Origin: JAXIPB01 sp045403155
GTDB lineage: Bacteria; Actinomycetota; Actinomycetes; Mycobacteriales; Micromonosporaceae
Assembly: GCA_045403155.1 (NCBI GenBank)
Contig: JAXIPB010000013.1
Coordinates: 8,259 to 72,258 of the forward strand
Length of the DNA stretch: 64,000 bases
Direction: 5' to 3'
Part shown: one piece after another, positions 35,432 through 43,157 of the stretch
Layout of the letters: each line of letters opens with the position of its first letter
Position numbering within the stretch: the first letter of the stretch is position 1
Notes under the pieces: generated by a model
What the model saw: the letters and a program-made list of their open reading frames with translations, nothing else
Database searches by the model: none
What the model was told of the DNA's origin: nothing
Translations under genes and position numbers: made by a program

Positions 35432-36296
35432 CCTGCGCGATCGACTTGTTGCCGAGACCGCGCACCTGACCGTCGACATCTCGCCCGACGTGATCCGTCG
35501 GCGCGCCCGCGGTGTAAGGATGCGGCGGGCGGCAGCAACGGCGGTCGCCGCCGCCCTCACGGTCGCGGCCCTCGTCGTACCCGGAGCCCTGCTCCTCGGC
35601 GGTTCAACCCCCGCCTCCGACGTCGGCGGTGGGGACGTGCCGTCGTCGTGCCCGAGGCCAAATGAGGATGCGACGCTCGGCCCCCTGGTTGAGACCGGGA
35701 CCACGCTCGACGCGCCGAACCTCGGTACACAGTTCGACGTGCTCATCGGGTTCGTCGGAACCCGTGACCAGCCCGGGTTCGTCCTCGCCTTCCACGACCA
35801 GCACACCGGGGAGGTCCGGATGTGGGACATCACCGGGCTGGCTCGTGACTCGCTCGGCGACCTTCCGGGAAAGCATCCCGAGGACCCGACCTTCCAATTC
35901 CTGAGCAAGCAGCTCACGCTCGGGCCGAACAGCGTGCTCGATGTCGGCCTGTACACCCGGTCGGCCAATCGCATCACGGTCGCCTCCGAGGGACGAGAAA
36001 CGGATGCCCAAACCCGCGTGAATGCCGAGACCGGCTGGACGCTGTTCTGGGCGCAGCGAACGGCCGCGCCACTGCCGCTGGAGCACAACGTGACCGCCGA
36101 GGAGTATCAAGGACCCGAACGTCTGACGCTCACCGCGTACGACGCAGCCGGCCGGCCACAGCACGCAGTCACTGGCGGCCCGTTCGTCGGTCACTATGTG
36201 CAGAATCCGCGGGACCATTCACCGATCGTGCCGCCCTCCTCCTCGGCTTCCGCGACTCCCCCGGCGCCGATGTCGTCCCTTGCGGGGAACTGTTGA
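35415..36296 (+). CDS. Membrane-anchored partner of the SigE-family sigma factor
   Basis: A 293-residue protein. A ~40-residue basic cytoplasmic N-terminus (MRDINDLRDRLVAET) precedes one membrane helix (AAATAVAAALTVAALVVPGA). An extracellular beta-rich domain of about 230 residues ends in a Ser/Pro-rich tail with a terminal Cys. The ATG at 35415 has GGGAG upstream and lies inside the sigma gene end, so translation is coupled. By position and topology it may hold or release the sigma factor, but no known anti-sigma motif is visible. Confidence 0.78.
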   Translation: MRDINDLRDRLVAETAHLTVDISPDVIRRRARGVRMRRAAATAVAAALTVAALVVPGALLLGGSTPASDVGGGDVPSSCPRPNEDATLGPLVETGTTLDAPNLGTQFDVLIGFVGTRDQPGFVLAFHDQHTGEVRMWDITGLARDSLGDLPGKHPEDPTFQFLSKQLTLGPNSVLDVGLYTRSANRITVASEGRETDAQTRVNAETGWTLFWAQRTAAPLPLEHNVTAEEYQGPERLTLTAYDAAGRPQHAVTGGPFVGHYVQNPRDHSPIVPPSSSASATPPAPMSSLAGNC

Positions 36297-36349
36297 ACAC
36301 TCGCCCGCTGCGGCACGCCGTACGTGGGCATGTGTTGAACACTCGCGGC
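36291..36349 (+). repeat. Two direct copies of TGTTGAACACTCGC
   Basis: Copy 1 starts at 36291, overlapping the upstream stop codon, and copy 2 starts at 36333. A related sequence, TGTTCAAGACTCGCCCG, forms one arm of the hairpin at 22479. A small hairpin (ACTCGCG/CGCGAGA) extends copy 2. This is possibly a short interspersed element with terminator function. Confidence 0.5.
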
Positions 36350-36625
36350 TCGCGAGAGTCACGTCTAGCGGGACGCGATCGGTACAGTGACCCGACCCAA
36401 CTGCGCTTCGGAAACGTCGCAGCCGACCCGAGCATGCCGAACGACGGCTACGGTTTGGTGCTGAAGAGCGGCAATGTCGAAATCACGCTGATCCCCCACT
36501 TGTCGCCCAGCTGGCCGACCTTCGCCTCGGCGCAGGGTTGACACGATCGGACGGCGCACTCGTCAGGGCACAACACGCGCGTTTCGTACCGCCGGACGCG
36601 AAGGCCGATGCGGGCCGTAAGGACC
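36297..36625 (+). other. 329-bp gap with a coding-like orphan fragment
   Basis: The gap contains the direct repeats above and then, from about 36380 to TGA 36541, a frame with almost exclusively G/C third positions (RYSDPTQLRFGNVAADPSM, then GYGLVLKSGNVEITLIPHL). It has no start codon and no recognised family. It looks like the end of a lost gene. The rest should hold the promoter of the LAL regulator gene. Confidence 0.4.
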
Positions 36626-39268
36626 ATGGCGCCGAAGATCAGTGCGACCGACACTATTCTGATGCAGCTTCTCGAACGGGAGTCCGCACTGGCTGTATTG
36701 GCGGAGTACGCCCGGGAGGCGGCCGGTGGCGACGGTCGGATGGTTCTCGTGGCCGGCGAAGCCGGCGTGGGCAAGTCCTCGGTGGTGGAACAGTTCCAGC
36801 GCGATCTGCCCGACGCGCGATGGTCGTGGGGCGTGTGCGACGGTTTGTTCACGCCTCGCCCGCTCGGGCCGCTGTTCGACCTGGCGAAGCAGATCGGCGG
36901 CGAACTGCTCGAGCTGAGTCGCAACCATGGCACGCGGGACGAGCTGTTCGGCGCGGTGTTGGCTCAGCTCACCGACACGGATTCGCTTGATGTCGTCGTG
37001 ATCGAGGACGTCCACTGGGCCGACGAGGCCACGGTCGATCTGCTTCGATTCCTGGGTCGGCGGCTGCGCAAGGCTTCTGTACTGCTCATCGTCACGTACC
37101 GAGACGACTCCCTGACCGCGAGTGACCCGCTCCGGGTCGCACTTGGAGAGCTCGCGACCCAGCGGTCGACGAGACGGATAGGGCTCGCACCGCTGTCCAC
37201 GGAGGCGGTGCGGATCCTGGCCGATGGAACCGGCATTGAGGCCGACGAACTCCACCGGATAACGGGCGGGAATCCGTTCTACGTCACCGAGGTGGTTCAG
37301 GCCGGCATCGCCGCCGTTCCACCGTCGGCCCGGGACGCGGTGTTGGCGCGGACCGCGCGCCTGAGCCGCGAGTCCCGTGCCGTCCTCGACGTCGCGGCGC
37401 TCACCGGCGTCCGGGTCGAGCCGCGACTGCTGGATTCGGCCACCGGCTGTTCGCCGTCGGTCGTTGACGAGCTCCTCGCGTCTGGGTTGCTTGTCGCGGA
37501 CGGCGCGTGGCTCAGATTCCGCCACGAGATCGCCCGGCTGGCCGTGGAGGAGGCGATCCCGACACATCGCCGAGCCTCCGTCCACGCGCGGATCCTTGCC
37601 TGTATGGGCGCGATTGGGTACGACGACGACGCGAGCATGGCCTATCAGGCCGAGGCGGCAGGCGACCGCGATGCCGCCCTCGCGTTCGCCCATCGGGCTG
37701 CGCGGCGGGCCGCGGATCTAGCGTCGCACCGAGAGGCGGCGGCCCAGTATGAGCGAGCTGTGCGCTTCGCATCAGACGCGCAGCCGGCGCTTGTGGCCGG
37801 ACTCTATGACGCGCTTGCCGACGAACTGTCCTTGGTGGATCGATGGAACGACGCCGCCGACGCCGGCGAGCGCGCGCTGGCGCTCTGGCGGGCGGCCGGC
37901 GACCGACTGCGCGAGGGTGACACGCTGCGCCGGCTATCGAAGACGATGTGGCGCCTGTGCCGGGGCACCGAAGCGACAGAGGCGGCCGAGGCCGCCGTGG
38001 CGGCGCTCGAGCCGCTGGGGCCGAGCGCTGAACTTGCGTGGGCATTCGTCACCCTGGCGGGCGAGAGGATTGCGGAGGGCGCGAACGACGAGGCGCTCGC
38101 GCTCACCCACCGGGCGAGAGCGGTTGCCGAGCCATTGGGCGTCGTCGAGGTACTCAGCGAAGCGTGGAATACCGAGGGCTGTGTTCTCTCGAGCATGGGC
38201 CGGGATTGGGTCGCGCCGCTGCGCAAAGCCTTGGACATCGCAATGGCCAGCGGCCTCGAGCCCCAGGTCGGACGGGCGTACGTCAACATGTACGGCACAT
38301 ACAGCGCCCATCGAAGATTCGCCGAAGGCGAGCGATACTACGTGGACGGACTCGCCTACGTCGACGAACATGAGATCTCGACGTATGGAAACTGCATCCG
38401 GGGGGAGCGGAGCAGCACGCTCGAGAGGCTGGGGCGCTGGGACGAGTCGCTGGAACTTGCCTCGGAGGTCCTCGGGAAGGTCGGTCCCTCGCCAATCAAT
38501 CGGATCGTTTCGCTTGTCAACAGCGGCAAAATCGGAGCGCGCCGCGGCAACGCCGATGCGTGGCGCCATCTCGACGAGGTCGTCGTCTCGGCCGAAGGGA
38601 CAAACGAGGCGGAGTGGATCGTGCCGACCCGGTTGGCCCGCGCTGAGGCGCACTGGCTCGCCGGAGACGAGCGATCGGCGCGGCATGAGGCCGAGTCGGC
38701 GGCGGACCGATCATCGACGTGCGGGCCGTGGGAGCGCGGCGCGGTTGCGGCGTGGCTGCGTCGCACCGGCTCGACCCGCACGACGGATGGCGAGATCGCC
38801 GAGCCGTACCGAGTGCTGATCGAGGGCGACTGGGAAAAGGCCGCGCAGCTCTTCACGGACCTCGGGTGCCCGTACGACGCGGCGCTCGTCCTGCTGGACT
38901 CGGCCGACGAGGCGGCGCTGCGCCGCGCGATCGGCATCTTCGATGATCTCGGGGCGCCGGCGGCGGTCCGGATCGCCCGGCAGAAGATGCGTGCGCTGGG
39001 CTTCAGGTCGATCCCAAATGGCGCTCGGCTCTCGACCAGGGCGAATCCGGTCGGTCTCACGCGACGCGAGCGCGAGGTCCTCGACCTGATCTGTGGCGGG
39101 CATGGCAACGCGGAGATCGCCGCCCGGCTCTATATCTCGGTGAAGACCGTCGACCATCACGTCTCGGCCGTGCTCGCCAAGCTCGATGCCCCGACCCGCG
39201 CGGTCGCAGCGTCGAAGGCGGCGCGGCTCGGTCTGGTCGGCGCGGCAGAAAATGGGCAACGCCGCTAG
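36626..39268 (+). CDS. LAL-type LuxR regulator 2, paralogue of regulator 1
   Basis: An 880-residue protein with Walker A GEAGVGKSS near 44, Walker B VVIEDVHWADEA near 126, a TPR-like helical middle and a LuxR helix-turn-helix near 810-865 (LTRREREVLDLICGGHGNAEIAARL). It is collinear with the regulator at 18282 from first to last residue, with long identical stretches such as FTPRPLGPLFDLA and RHEIARLAVEEAI. The start at 36626 follows AAGGACC and matches the paralogue. No copy of the repeated promoter element lies next to it. Its target may be the downstream lipoprotein or distant genes. Confidence 0.92.
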   Translation: MAPKISATDTILMQLLERESALAVLAEYAREAAGGDGRMVLVAGEAGVGKSSVVEQFQRDLPDARWSWGVCDGLFTPRPLGPLFDLAKQIGGELLELSRNHGTRDELFGAVLAQLTDTDSLDVVVIEDVHWADEATVDLLRFLGRRLRKASVLLIVTYRDDSLTASDPLRVALGELATQRSTRRIGLAPLSTEAVRILADGTGIEADELHRITGGNPFYVTEVVQAGIAAVPPSARDAVLARTARLSRESRAVLDVAALTGVRVEPRLLDSATGCSPSVVDELLASGLLVADGAWLRFRHEIARLAVEEAIPTHRRASVHARILACMGAIGYDDDASMAYQAEAAGDRDAALAFAHRAARRAADLASHREAAAQYERAVRFASDAQPALVAGLYDALADELSLVDRWNDAADAGERALALWRAAGDRLREGDTLRRLSKTMWRLCRGTEATEAAEAAVAALEPLGPSAELAWAFVTLAGERIAEGANDEALALTHRARAVAEPLGVVEVLSEAWNTEGCVLSSMGRDWVAPLRKALDIAMASGLEPQVGRAYVNMYGTYSAHRRFAEGERYYVDGLAYVDEHEISTYGNCIRGERSSTLERLGRWDESLELASEVLGKVGPSPINRIVSLVNSGKIGARRGNADAWRHLDEVVVSAEGTNEAEWIVPTRLARAEAHWLAGDERSARHEAESAADRSSTCGPWERGAVAAWLRRTGSTRTTDGEIAEPYRVLIEGDWEKAAQLFTDLGCPYDAALVLLDSADEAALRRAIGIFDDLGAPAAVRIARQKMRALGFRSIPNGARLSTRANPVGLTRREREVLDLICGGHGNAEIAARLYISVKTVDHHVSAVLAKLDAPTRAVAASKAARLGLVGAAENGQRR

Positions 39269-39380
39269 CGTCATTGAAGGTCCGTGCGAGTGCGCTCGTG
39301 GCGGACCGCGCGAGGTTCCCGTATCCTGTGCGACGCCGTCGCGTCTGCTTGGGCGGCGACGGCTCGGCGGGGGAGGTCGG

Positions 39381-39965
39381 GTGAAGGCAAGGCTGCGGGT
39401 GGTCATCGTGGGACTTCTGCTGATCACGGCGGTTGCGGGATGCGACGACACACGTGACCCGGCCGGGTCGGCGCTCACGACGCCAGCACCTTCACCGCCC
39501 GCCGGGGTGTCTCCACTCGTCGGCACCTGGTCGCGGATCACGACGTGTGATGAACACGCCGCCGCCCTGAAACAGGCGGGTCTGGAACGCTTTACGCTCG
39601 AACATGCGGCAACCGGCGGATGGTTGCCCGGTGTCACCGAGCCGAGCCAGATCAAGGACCCGAAGACTCCATGCAAAGGGGCCATGCCGCGACGGCACGA
39701 ACACTTCTTCACTCTCGATGGACAGTTCGGCTCCCGGAACGCCGAGGGCGAACAAGTTGACGACGGTGTGTACCAGCTGTTCGATGATCGGACCGTACTC
39801 ATCAACGACGTCTCGTTCACCTTCACCATCACCGGCGGTGACACGCTGCGTCTTGACCCGGTGATACCCGACTGCGTCGTCAACGGCTGCTACGCCGCGC
39901 AATGGGCGGTCGCAGTCGCCTACCCCGGCCTTACTTGGAAGCGAGTCGCTCAGGCGATGCCCTGA
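39381..39965 (+). CDS. Lipoprotein of unknown function
   Basis: A 194-residue protein from GTG 39381 with GGGGAGG upstream. The signal helix VVIVGLLLITAVAGC ends in a lipobox with Cys21. A Thr/Pro-rich linker follows, then a globular domain starting LVGTWSRITTCDEHAAAL and containing paired Cys (TTCDE, TPCKG, PDCVVNGC). The beta-rich WSR...TFTIT pattern suggests a lipocalin-like barrel, as is common among actinobacterial lipoproteins of this type. The ligand is unknown. Confidence 0.82.
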   Translation: MKARLRVVIVGLLLITAVAGCDDTRDPAGSALTTPAPSPPAGVSPLVGTWSRITTCDEHAAALKQAGLERFTLEHAATGGWLPGVTEPSQIKDPKTPCKGAMPRRHEHFFTLDGQFGSRNAEGEQVDDGVYQLFDDRTVLINDVSFTFTITGGDTLRLDPVIPDCVVNGCYAAQWAVAVAYPGLTWKRVAQAMP

Positions 39966-40043
39966 GGACCATGCAAGCACCGTCTACATTGTACGCACGC
40001 GCTCCTGCATGAGTGAATGTCGACCGGCCTACGTATGGTGGTG

Positions 40044-40072
40044 TTGACATCGGGAAGATATCTTCCTAAGAT
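40044..40072 (+). promoter_or_regulatory. Consensus promoter with embedded PadR operator, leaderless
   Basis: TTGACA at 40044-40049 and TAAGAT at 40067-40072 are separated by 17 bp. The spacer holds the perfect 14-bp palindrome GGAAGATATCTTCC at 40053-40066. The ATG of the PadR gene lies 6 bp after the -10, so transcription would start at or next to the start codon, giving a leaderless mRNA. The palindrome is a probable autoregulatory PadR site. Confidence 0.75.
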
Positions 40073-40078
40073 GAGCAG

Positions 40079-40444
40079 ATGCCACCCCGGGTCGGGCTGC
40101 TCCCGTTGGAGTTGGCCATCCTGCAGATCGCCGCCGCCGCGCCGGAGGTCCACGGGTTCGCCGTGGCCCGCGCGCTGCGCGACGCGCACGGCGGCGGACT
40201 GACCGCACACGGAACGCTCTACAAGGCACTATCTCGCCTGGCCGGTCGCGGCCTGCTCGCGGCCCGGTGGGAGCCACCCGAGGACGCCGAGAAGGACGGC
40301 CGACCACGTCGCCGGCTGTACCGGATCACCGACACGGGCCGCGCGACGCTCATCGAGACCGCCGCATCGGCCGAACAACCTGCGGCGGCCAAACTACCCG
40401 CGGCAGCCGCGCGTCGAGCGAAACCACGAACGGCCACCCGGTGA
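40079..40444 (+). CDS. PadR-family transcriptional regulator
   Basis: A 121-residue protein with the PadR winged helix: LLPLELAILQIAAAAPEVHG, then TLYKALSRLAGRGLL and RRLYRITDTGRATL. The C-terminal dimerisation helix is short and Ala/Lys-rich. It overlaps the HAAS-domain gene as GTGA. PadR-HAAS pairs usually respond to membrane or drug stress. It likely represses its own strong leaderless promoter. Confidence 0.9.
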   Translation: MPPRVGLLPLELAILQIAAAAPEVHGFAVARALRDAHGGGLTAHGTLYKALSRLAGRGLLAARWEPPEDAEKDGRPRRRLYRITDTGRATLIETAASAEQPAAAKLPAAAARRAKPRTATR

Positions 40445-40911
40445 GCCGGTCTGTAGCGACGGCAACCGCGCTGGTCCAGGCCTGGACCCGTGCCTACACC
40501 GCGGCCGTCCCCTCGCCGCACCGGGCGACCCGGCGGGCCGAACTCGCCGCCGATCTGCATGAGCACCTGCTCGACCTGGCCCATCGAAACGCACGCGACG
40601 GCCGAGCCGCGATGGAGATCCTGCGCCGACTCATCGGCGGAGTCCCGGCCGACCTCGCGTGGGCACTGCATCCTGACTGGACGGAGGAGACCATGAACGA
40701 CCGAAGCCGCACCCTCGCGATCACTGGCTGGATCACCGCACTAGGCATTGCGGTCCTGAACCTGCTCGGAGCGATCGCCGGGCTGCAGAACGGGTTGCGG
40801 GAGATCGGCCGGCACTGGTGGTCCACGCTCGCCGTCGCGGGCGTTCTGATCGCCGTCGTCGGCGTCGGGCTCACCATCGCCGTGACAACCGCCGCCCGCC
40901 GCCGGAGCTGA
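40441..40911 (+). CDS. HAAS-domain membrane protein, PadR partner
   Basis: A 156-residue protein from GTG 40441. The first ~75 residues are the helical HAAS-type region (RATRRAELAADLHEHLLDLA, then RRLIGGVPADLAWAL). Two membrane helices follow (LAITGWITALGIAVLNLLGA and LAVAGVLIAVVGVGLTIAV). It is coupled to the PadR gene by a 4-bp overlap. The domain is thought to signal to or bind the PadR regulator at the membrane. Confidence 0.82.
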   Translation: MSRSVATATALVQAWTRAYTAAVPSPHRATRRAELAADLHEHLLDLAHRNARDGRAAMEILRRLIGGVPADLAWALHPDWTEETMNDRSRTLAITGWITALGIAVLNLLGAIAGLQNGLREIGRHWWSTLAVAGVLIAVVGVGLTIAVTTAARRRS

Positions 40912-41002
40912 TCGATCGCTCACCAACCAATTAGTAAAGACTCTTTCATTTCCCGATGGATTGGCTACCGTCACTGAATAGCCGCGCATCTGGGAGGGTG
41001 TC

Positions 41003-41349
41003 ATGCGAAAGCCAATCCTCGGTTCGCTTGTTGCCGCGGCGCTCGGTCTGGCCACCGTCTTCTCCGCGACCGCAGCATCAACGCAGGCCGCCGCGCCATC
41101 GCCCAGCAGCGCGGCAGCCGTCGCCGCGCCGTACGTCAAGGTCGGTTATTTCACCCAATGGGGTATTTACCGGCGCAACTTCCTCGTCCGGAACGACGCA
41201 ACTTCTGGTCGTACGACGACCCGCAGGTCATCGCGGCGAAGACGGCCTACATCAAGGCGAACGGGCTCGGCGGCACGATGATGTGGTCCCTCGACGGCGA
41301 CACGGCCGCGGCAGCCCTTACGACGGCGATCGACACCGGCTTGAGCTAG
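41003..41349 (+). pseudogene. GH18 chitinase with internal deletion of the catalytic domain
   Basis: From ATG 41003 (RBS GGGAGG) the sequence encodes a signal peptide (LGSLVAAALGLATVFSATA), a linker and the first GH18 strand (KVGYFTQWGIY, NFLVRN). It then changes to a different frame that encodes the last part of a GH18 barrel (FWSYDDPQVIAAK, GLGGTMMWSLDGD, then the final helix) and stops at 41349. Everything between, including the DxxDxDxE active site, is missing, roughly 250 residues or more. The nine-base repeat CGCAACTTC flanks the joint at ~41173 and ~41199. It is certainly not an active enzyme. Confidence 0.85.
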
Positions 41350-42368
41350 TGCAGGTGGAACGGCCTGACGACTGATGGAGCGTCGATCGTTGCGTGCGGG
41401 GCGATCGCGTGGTAGCTCCAGACGTGGACCCACGTGTTGCCCGTGCGGAGCGTGAGAACCGTCTTGATCATGCCCGGTCCGAAATACTGGAGGACGAGGA
41501 AGATCACGCTGAGGAGGCCGGCGCGGATCGTACTGTAGTTTGTCCATCCGTCGAAGAAGTGGACCGCGGCGTACGCCAGTCCGCCGAGAACCACGGTGGC
41601 GGGTACCGATCCGGTGATGCGGTGCAGTCGCGGCAGGAGGATGCCGAAGATGAGAATGGCGATGGGCAGCACCGTGCCCACGAAATTGATCGCGAATGAC
41701 GCGGCGATCGCCTGCACCGCCTGAGATCCGGTGAGCGCGAACAGTTCCTTGCCGAACAGGGTCAGCTCGAACAGTGACTCGACGGCCAAGATCACGAGGA
41801 TCAGCTTGAGATCCGCGACCCGGTCGGAGGAGCGCAGGTTGAGTTGCTCGTTGGTGTAGCCGCGGCGCCGAAAGTACAGATAGGGCAGCACGGCGTACGC
41901 GATGAGGTTGTAGCCGGCCCACGTGAGGGCCCACCCGGCGGTGGGTGGGTTCGACGTACCGAAGAGCGACCCCGGCAGATGCAGGCTGATCGCGTGTGAA
42001 CCGAGCGCGTGGCCGACCACGAACCCGACGGCCTGGGCGAGAAGGACATAGCCAATGATGAGGCGGACCTCACGAATGGCCTGGTCTCGTTCGGGCGCCC
42101 GTGCCGCCATGTCCGGGACGGCCCGGCGCCTGGTCATCGCGTAGGTGATCGCGATCAGGATGCTCGCGCCGAGCAGGTTGAGCCAGCCGTTGACAATTTG
42201 GGTCAGCGTCGACACGCCCGCGAGCACGGGGCGATCGAACGGCGGCGTGTCGCCAGCCAAGGCGAAGGCGATCCCGCTGATCGCCACCCACCCGAGTGCC
42301 GTGATCCATATGACAAGGCCACGAGGGCGCTGGCGCGGCGGCTTCTCGGTCCTCAGTTGGTCGCTCAC
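41346..42368 (-). CDS. Multi-pass membrane protein, possibly CPBP/CAAX-protease related
   Basis: A 340-residue protein with about eight membrane helices. The GTG at 42368 is chosen for its GAGGAG site; an upstream ATG at 42464 would add 32 residues without support. Late motifs LGGLAYAAVHFFDGW and GNTWVHVWSYHAIAPH resemble CPBP-family intramembrane proteases, with His residues in the right type of helix. The family's usual EExxxR motif is absent, so protease activity is doubtful. The 3' end overlaps the chitinase remnant by 4 bp. Confidence 0.75.
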   Translation of the reverse strand: MSDQLRTEKPPRQRPRGLVIWITALGWVAISGIAFALAGDTPPFDRPVLAGVSTLTQIVNGWLNLLGASILIAITYAMTRRRAVPDMAARAPERDQAIREVRLIIGYVLLAQAVGFVVGHALGSHAISLHLPGSLFGTSNPPTAGWALTWAGYNLIAYAVLPYLYFRRRGYTNEQLNLRSSDRVADLKLILVILAVESLFELTLFGKELFALTGSQAVQAIAASFAINFVGTVLPIAILIFGILLPRLHRITGSVPATVVLGGLAYAAVHFFDGWTNYSTIRAGLLSVIFLVLQYFGPGMIKTVLTLRTGNTWVHVWSYHAIAPHATIDAPSVVRPFHLH

Positions 42369-42495
42369 GCCGCGCTCCTCGGGCCAGGGAAATGCCTCGA
42401 TCGTTCTGACTGACAATACCGGCCATAACGCCGTGGTCCATCCGACGATGGTGCCGTTCTTCACGGTCGCCCGGAGAGGTGTACGGTGCAGGATC

Positions 42496-43146
42496 GTGGA
42501 GCCGCATCGCAGCAGTTATTCAGACGAGTCCGACCCGCGGTGGTACCGCGGCGAGCAGCAGCAGCACGCCGAGCCCGAGGGGCCCGGTTGGTTTGAGGGA
42601 TCCGGGGACGAGGGAAGCTACCGGTCCGCCGGACGTCGGGGCGGCGCACGGATGCCACCGGGAGCCCCGCCGGGGATGGCTGGGCAGATGGGTCAATGGA
42701 CTGGGGAGCAGCTCCTGCCCCCCATGCCGACCGAGGCCTCCCCGCGCGACGCGACGCAGCATCGAGACCCCGCCACCATGACGAGGGAATCGCGTCGTGC
42801 CGCTGGCCGGGCGGCCGGAACGGCCACGGCCCCGGGCGGCCGGCACCTGCCGCGCCGATTCGCCGCCGCGCTGGTGCTCGCGATCGCGACCGCGGTGTTT
42901 TCGCTGCCGGTCCTGCGCATCCTGCTCGACAGTGCGACCGGGCCTTCGCTGTCCGCCAGCGGTGTGATCGCCAGCGTGCTGGCGCTGCTCGGGTTGCCGC
43001 TGTTCGCGGTAGGCCTGTACGGGCTGGCCAACGGCGCCGCCCGAACCGGCGGTGCACCGGCGCACTATGTATGGCTGCGCCCGCCGCTGGCCTACGTCGC
43101 AGTCGCGCTGGTCCTCTTCGTGGCGGCTGGTTTGGCCGCTCGCTAG
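42496..43146 (+). CDS. Membrane protein with disordered Gln/Gly/Pro-rich N-terminus
   Basis: A 216-residue protein from GTG 42496. The first ~115 residues are low-complexity and polar (ESDPRWYRGEQQQ, then MPPGAPPGMAGQMGQW). Three hydrophobic segments follow (AAALVLAIATAVFSLPVL, ASVLALLGLPLFAVGLYG, LAYVAVALVLFVAAGLAA). This layout is common among actinobacterial envelope proteins of unknown role. It is divergent from the membrane protein at 41346. The start is moderately sure. Confidence 0.7.
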   Translation: MEPHRSSYSDESDPRWYRGEQQQHAEPEGPGWFEGSGDEGSYRSAGRRGGARMPPGAPPGMAGQMGQWTGEQLLPPMPTEASPRDATQHRDPATMTRESRRAAGRAAGTATAPGGRHLPRRFAAALVLAIATAVFSLPVLRILLDSATGPSLSASGVIASVLALLGLPLFAVGLYGLANGAARTGGAPAHYVWLRPPLAYVAVALVLFVAAGLAAR

Positions 43147-43157
43147 GCGGCGAACGC

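Noticed and set aside
34805..36088. 427-codon open frame antisense to the SigE-type sigma factor and its partner
   Set aside because: The plus strand encodes recognisable sigma regions with a ribosome-binding site and translational coupling.
42145..42495. Long plus-strand frame leading into the membrane-protein gene
   Set aside because: It is antisense to the CPBP-like gene; the start is placed at GTG 42496, where the conserved composition begins.
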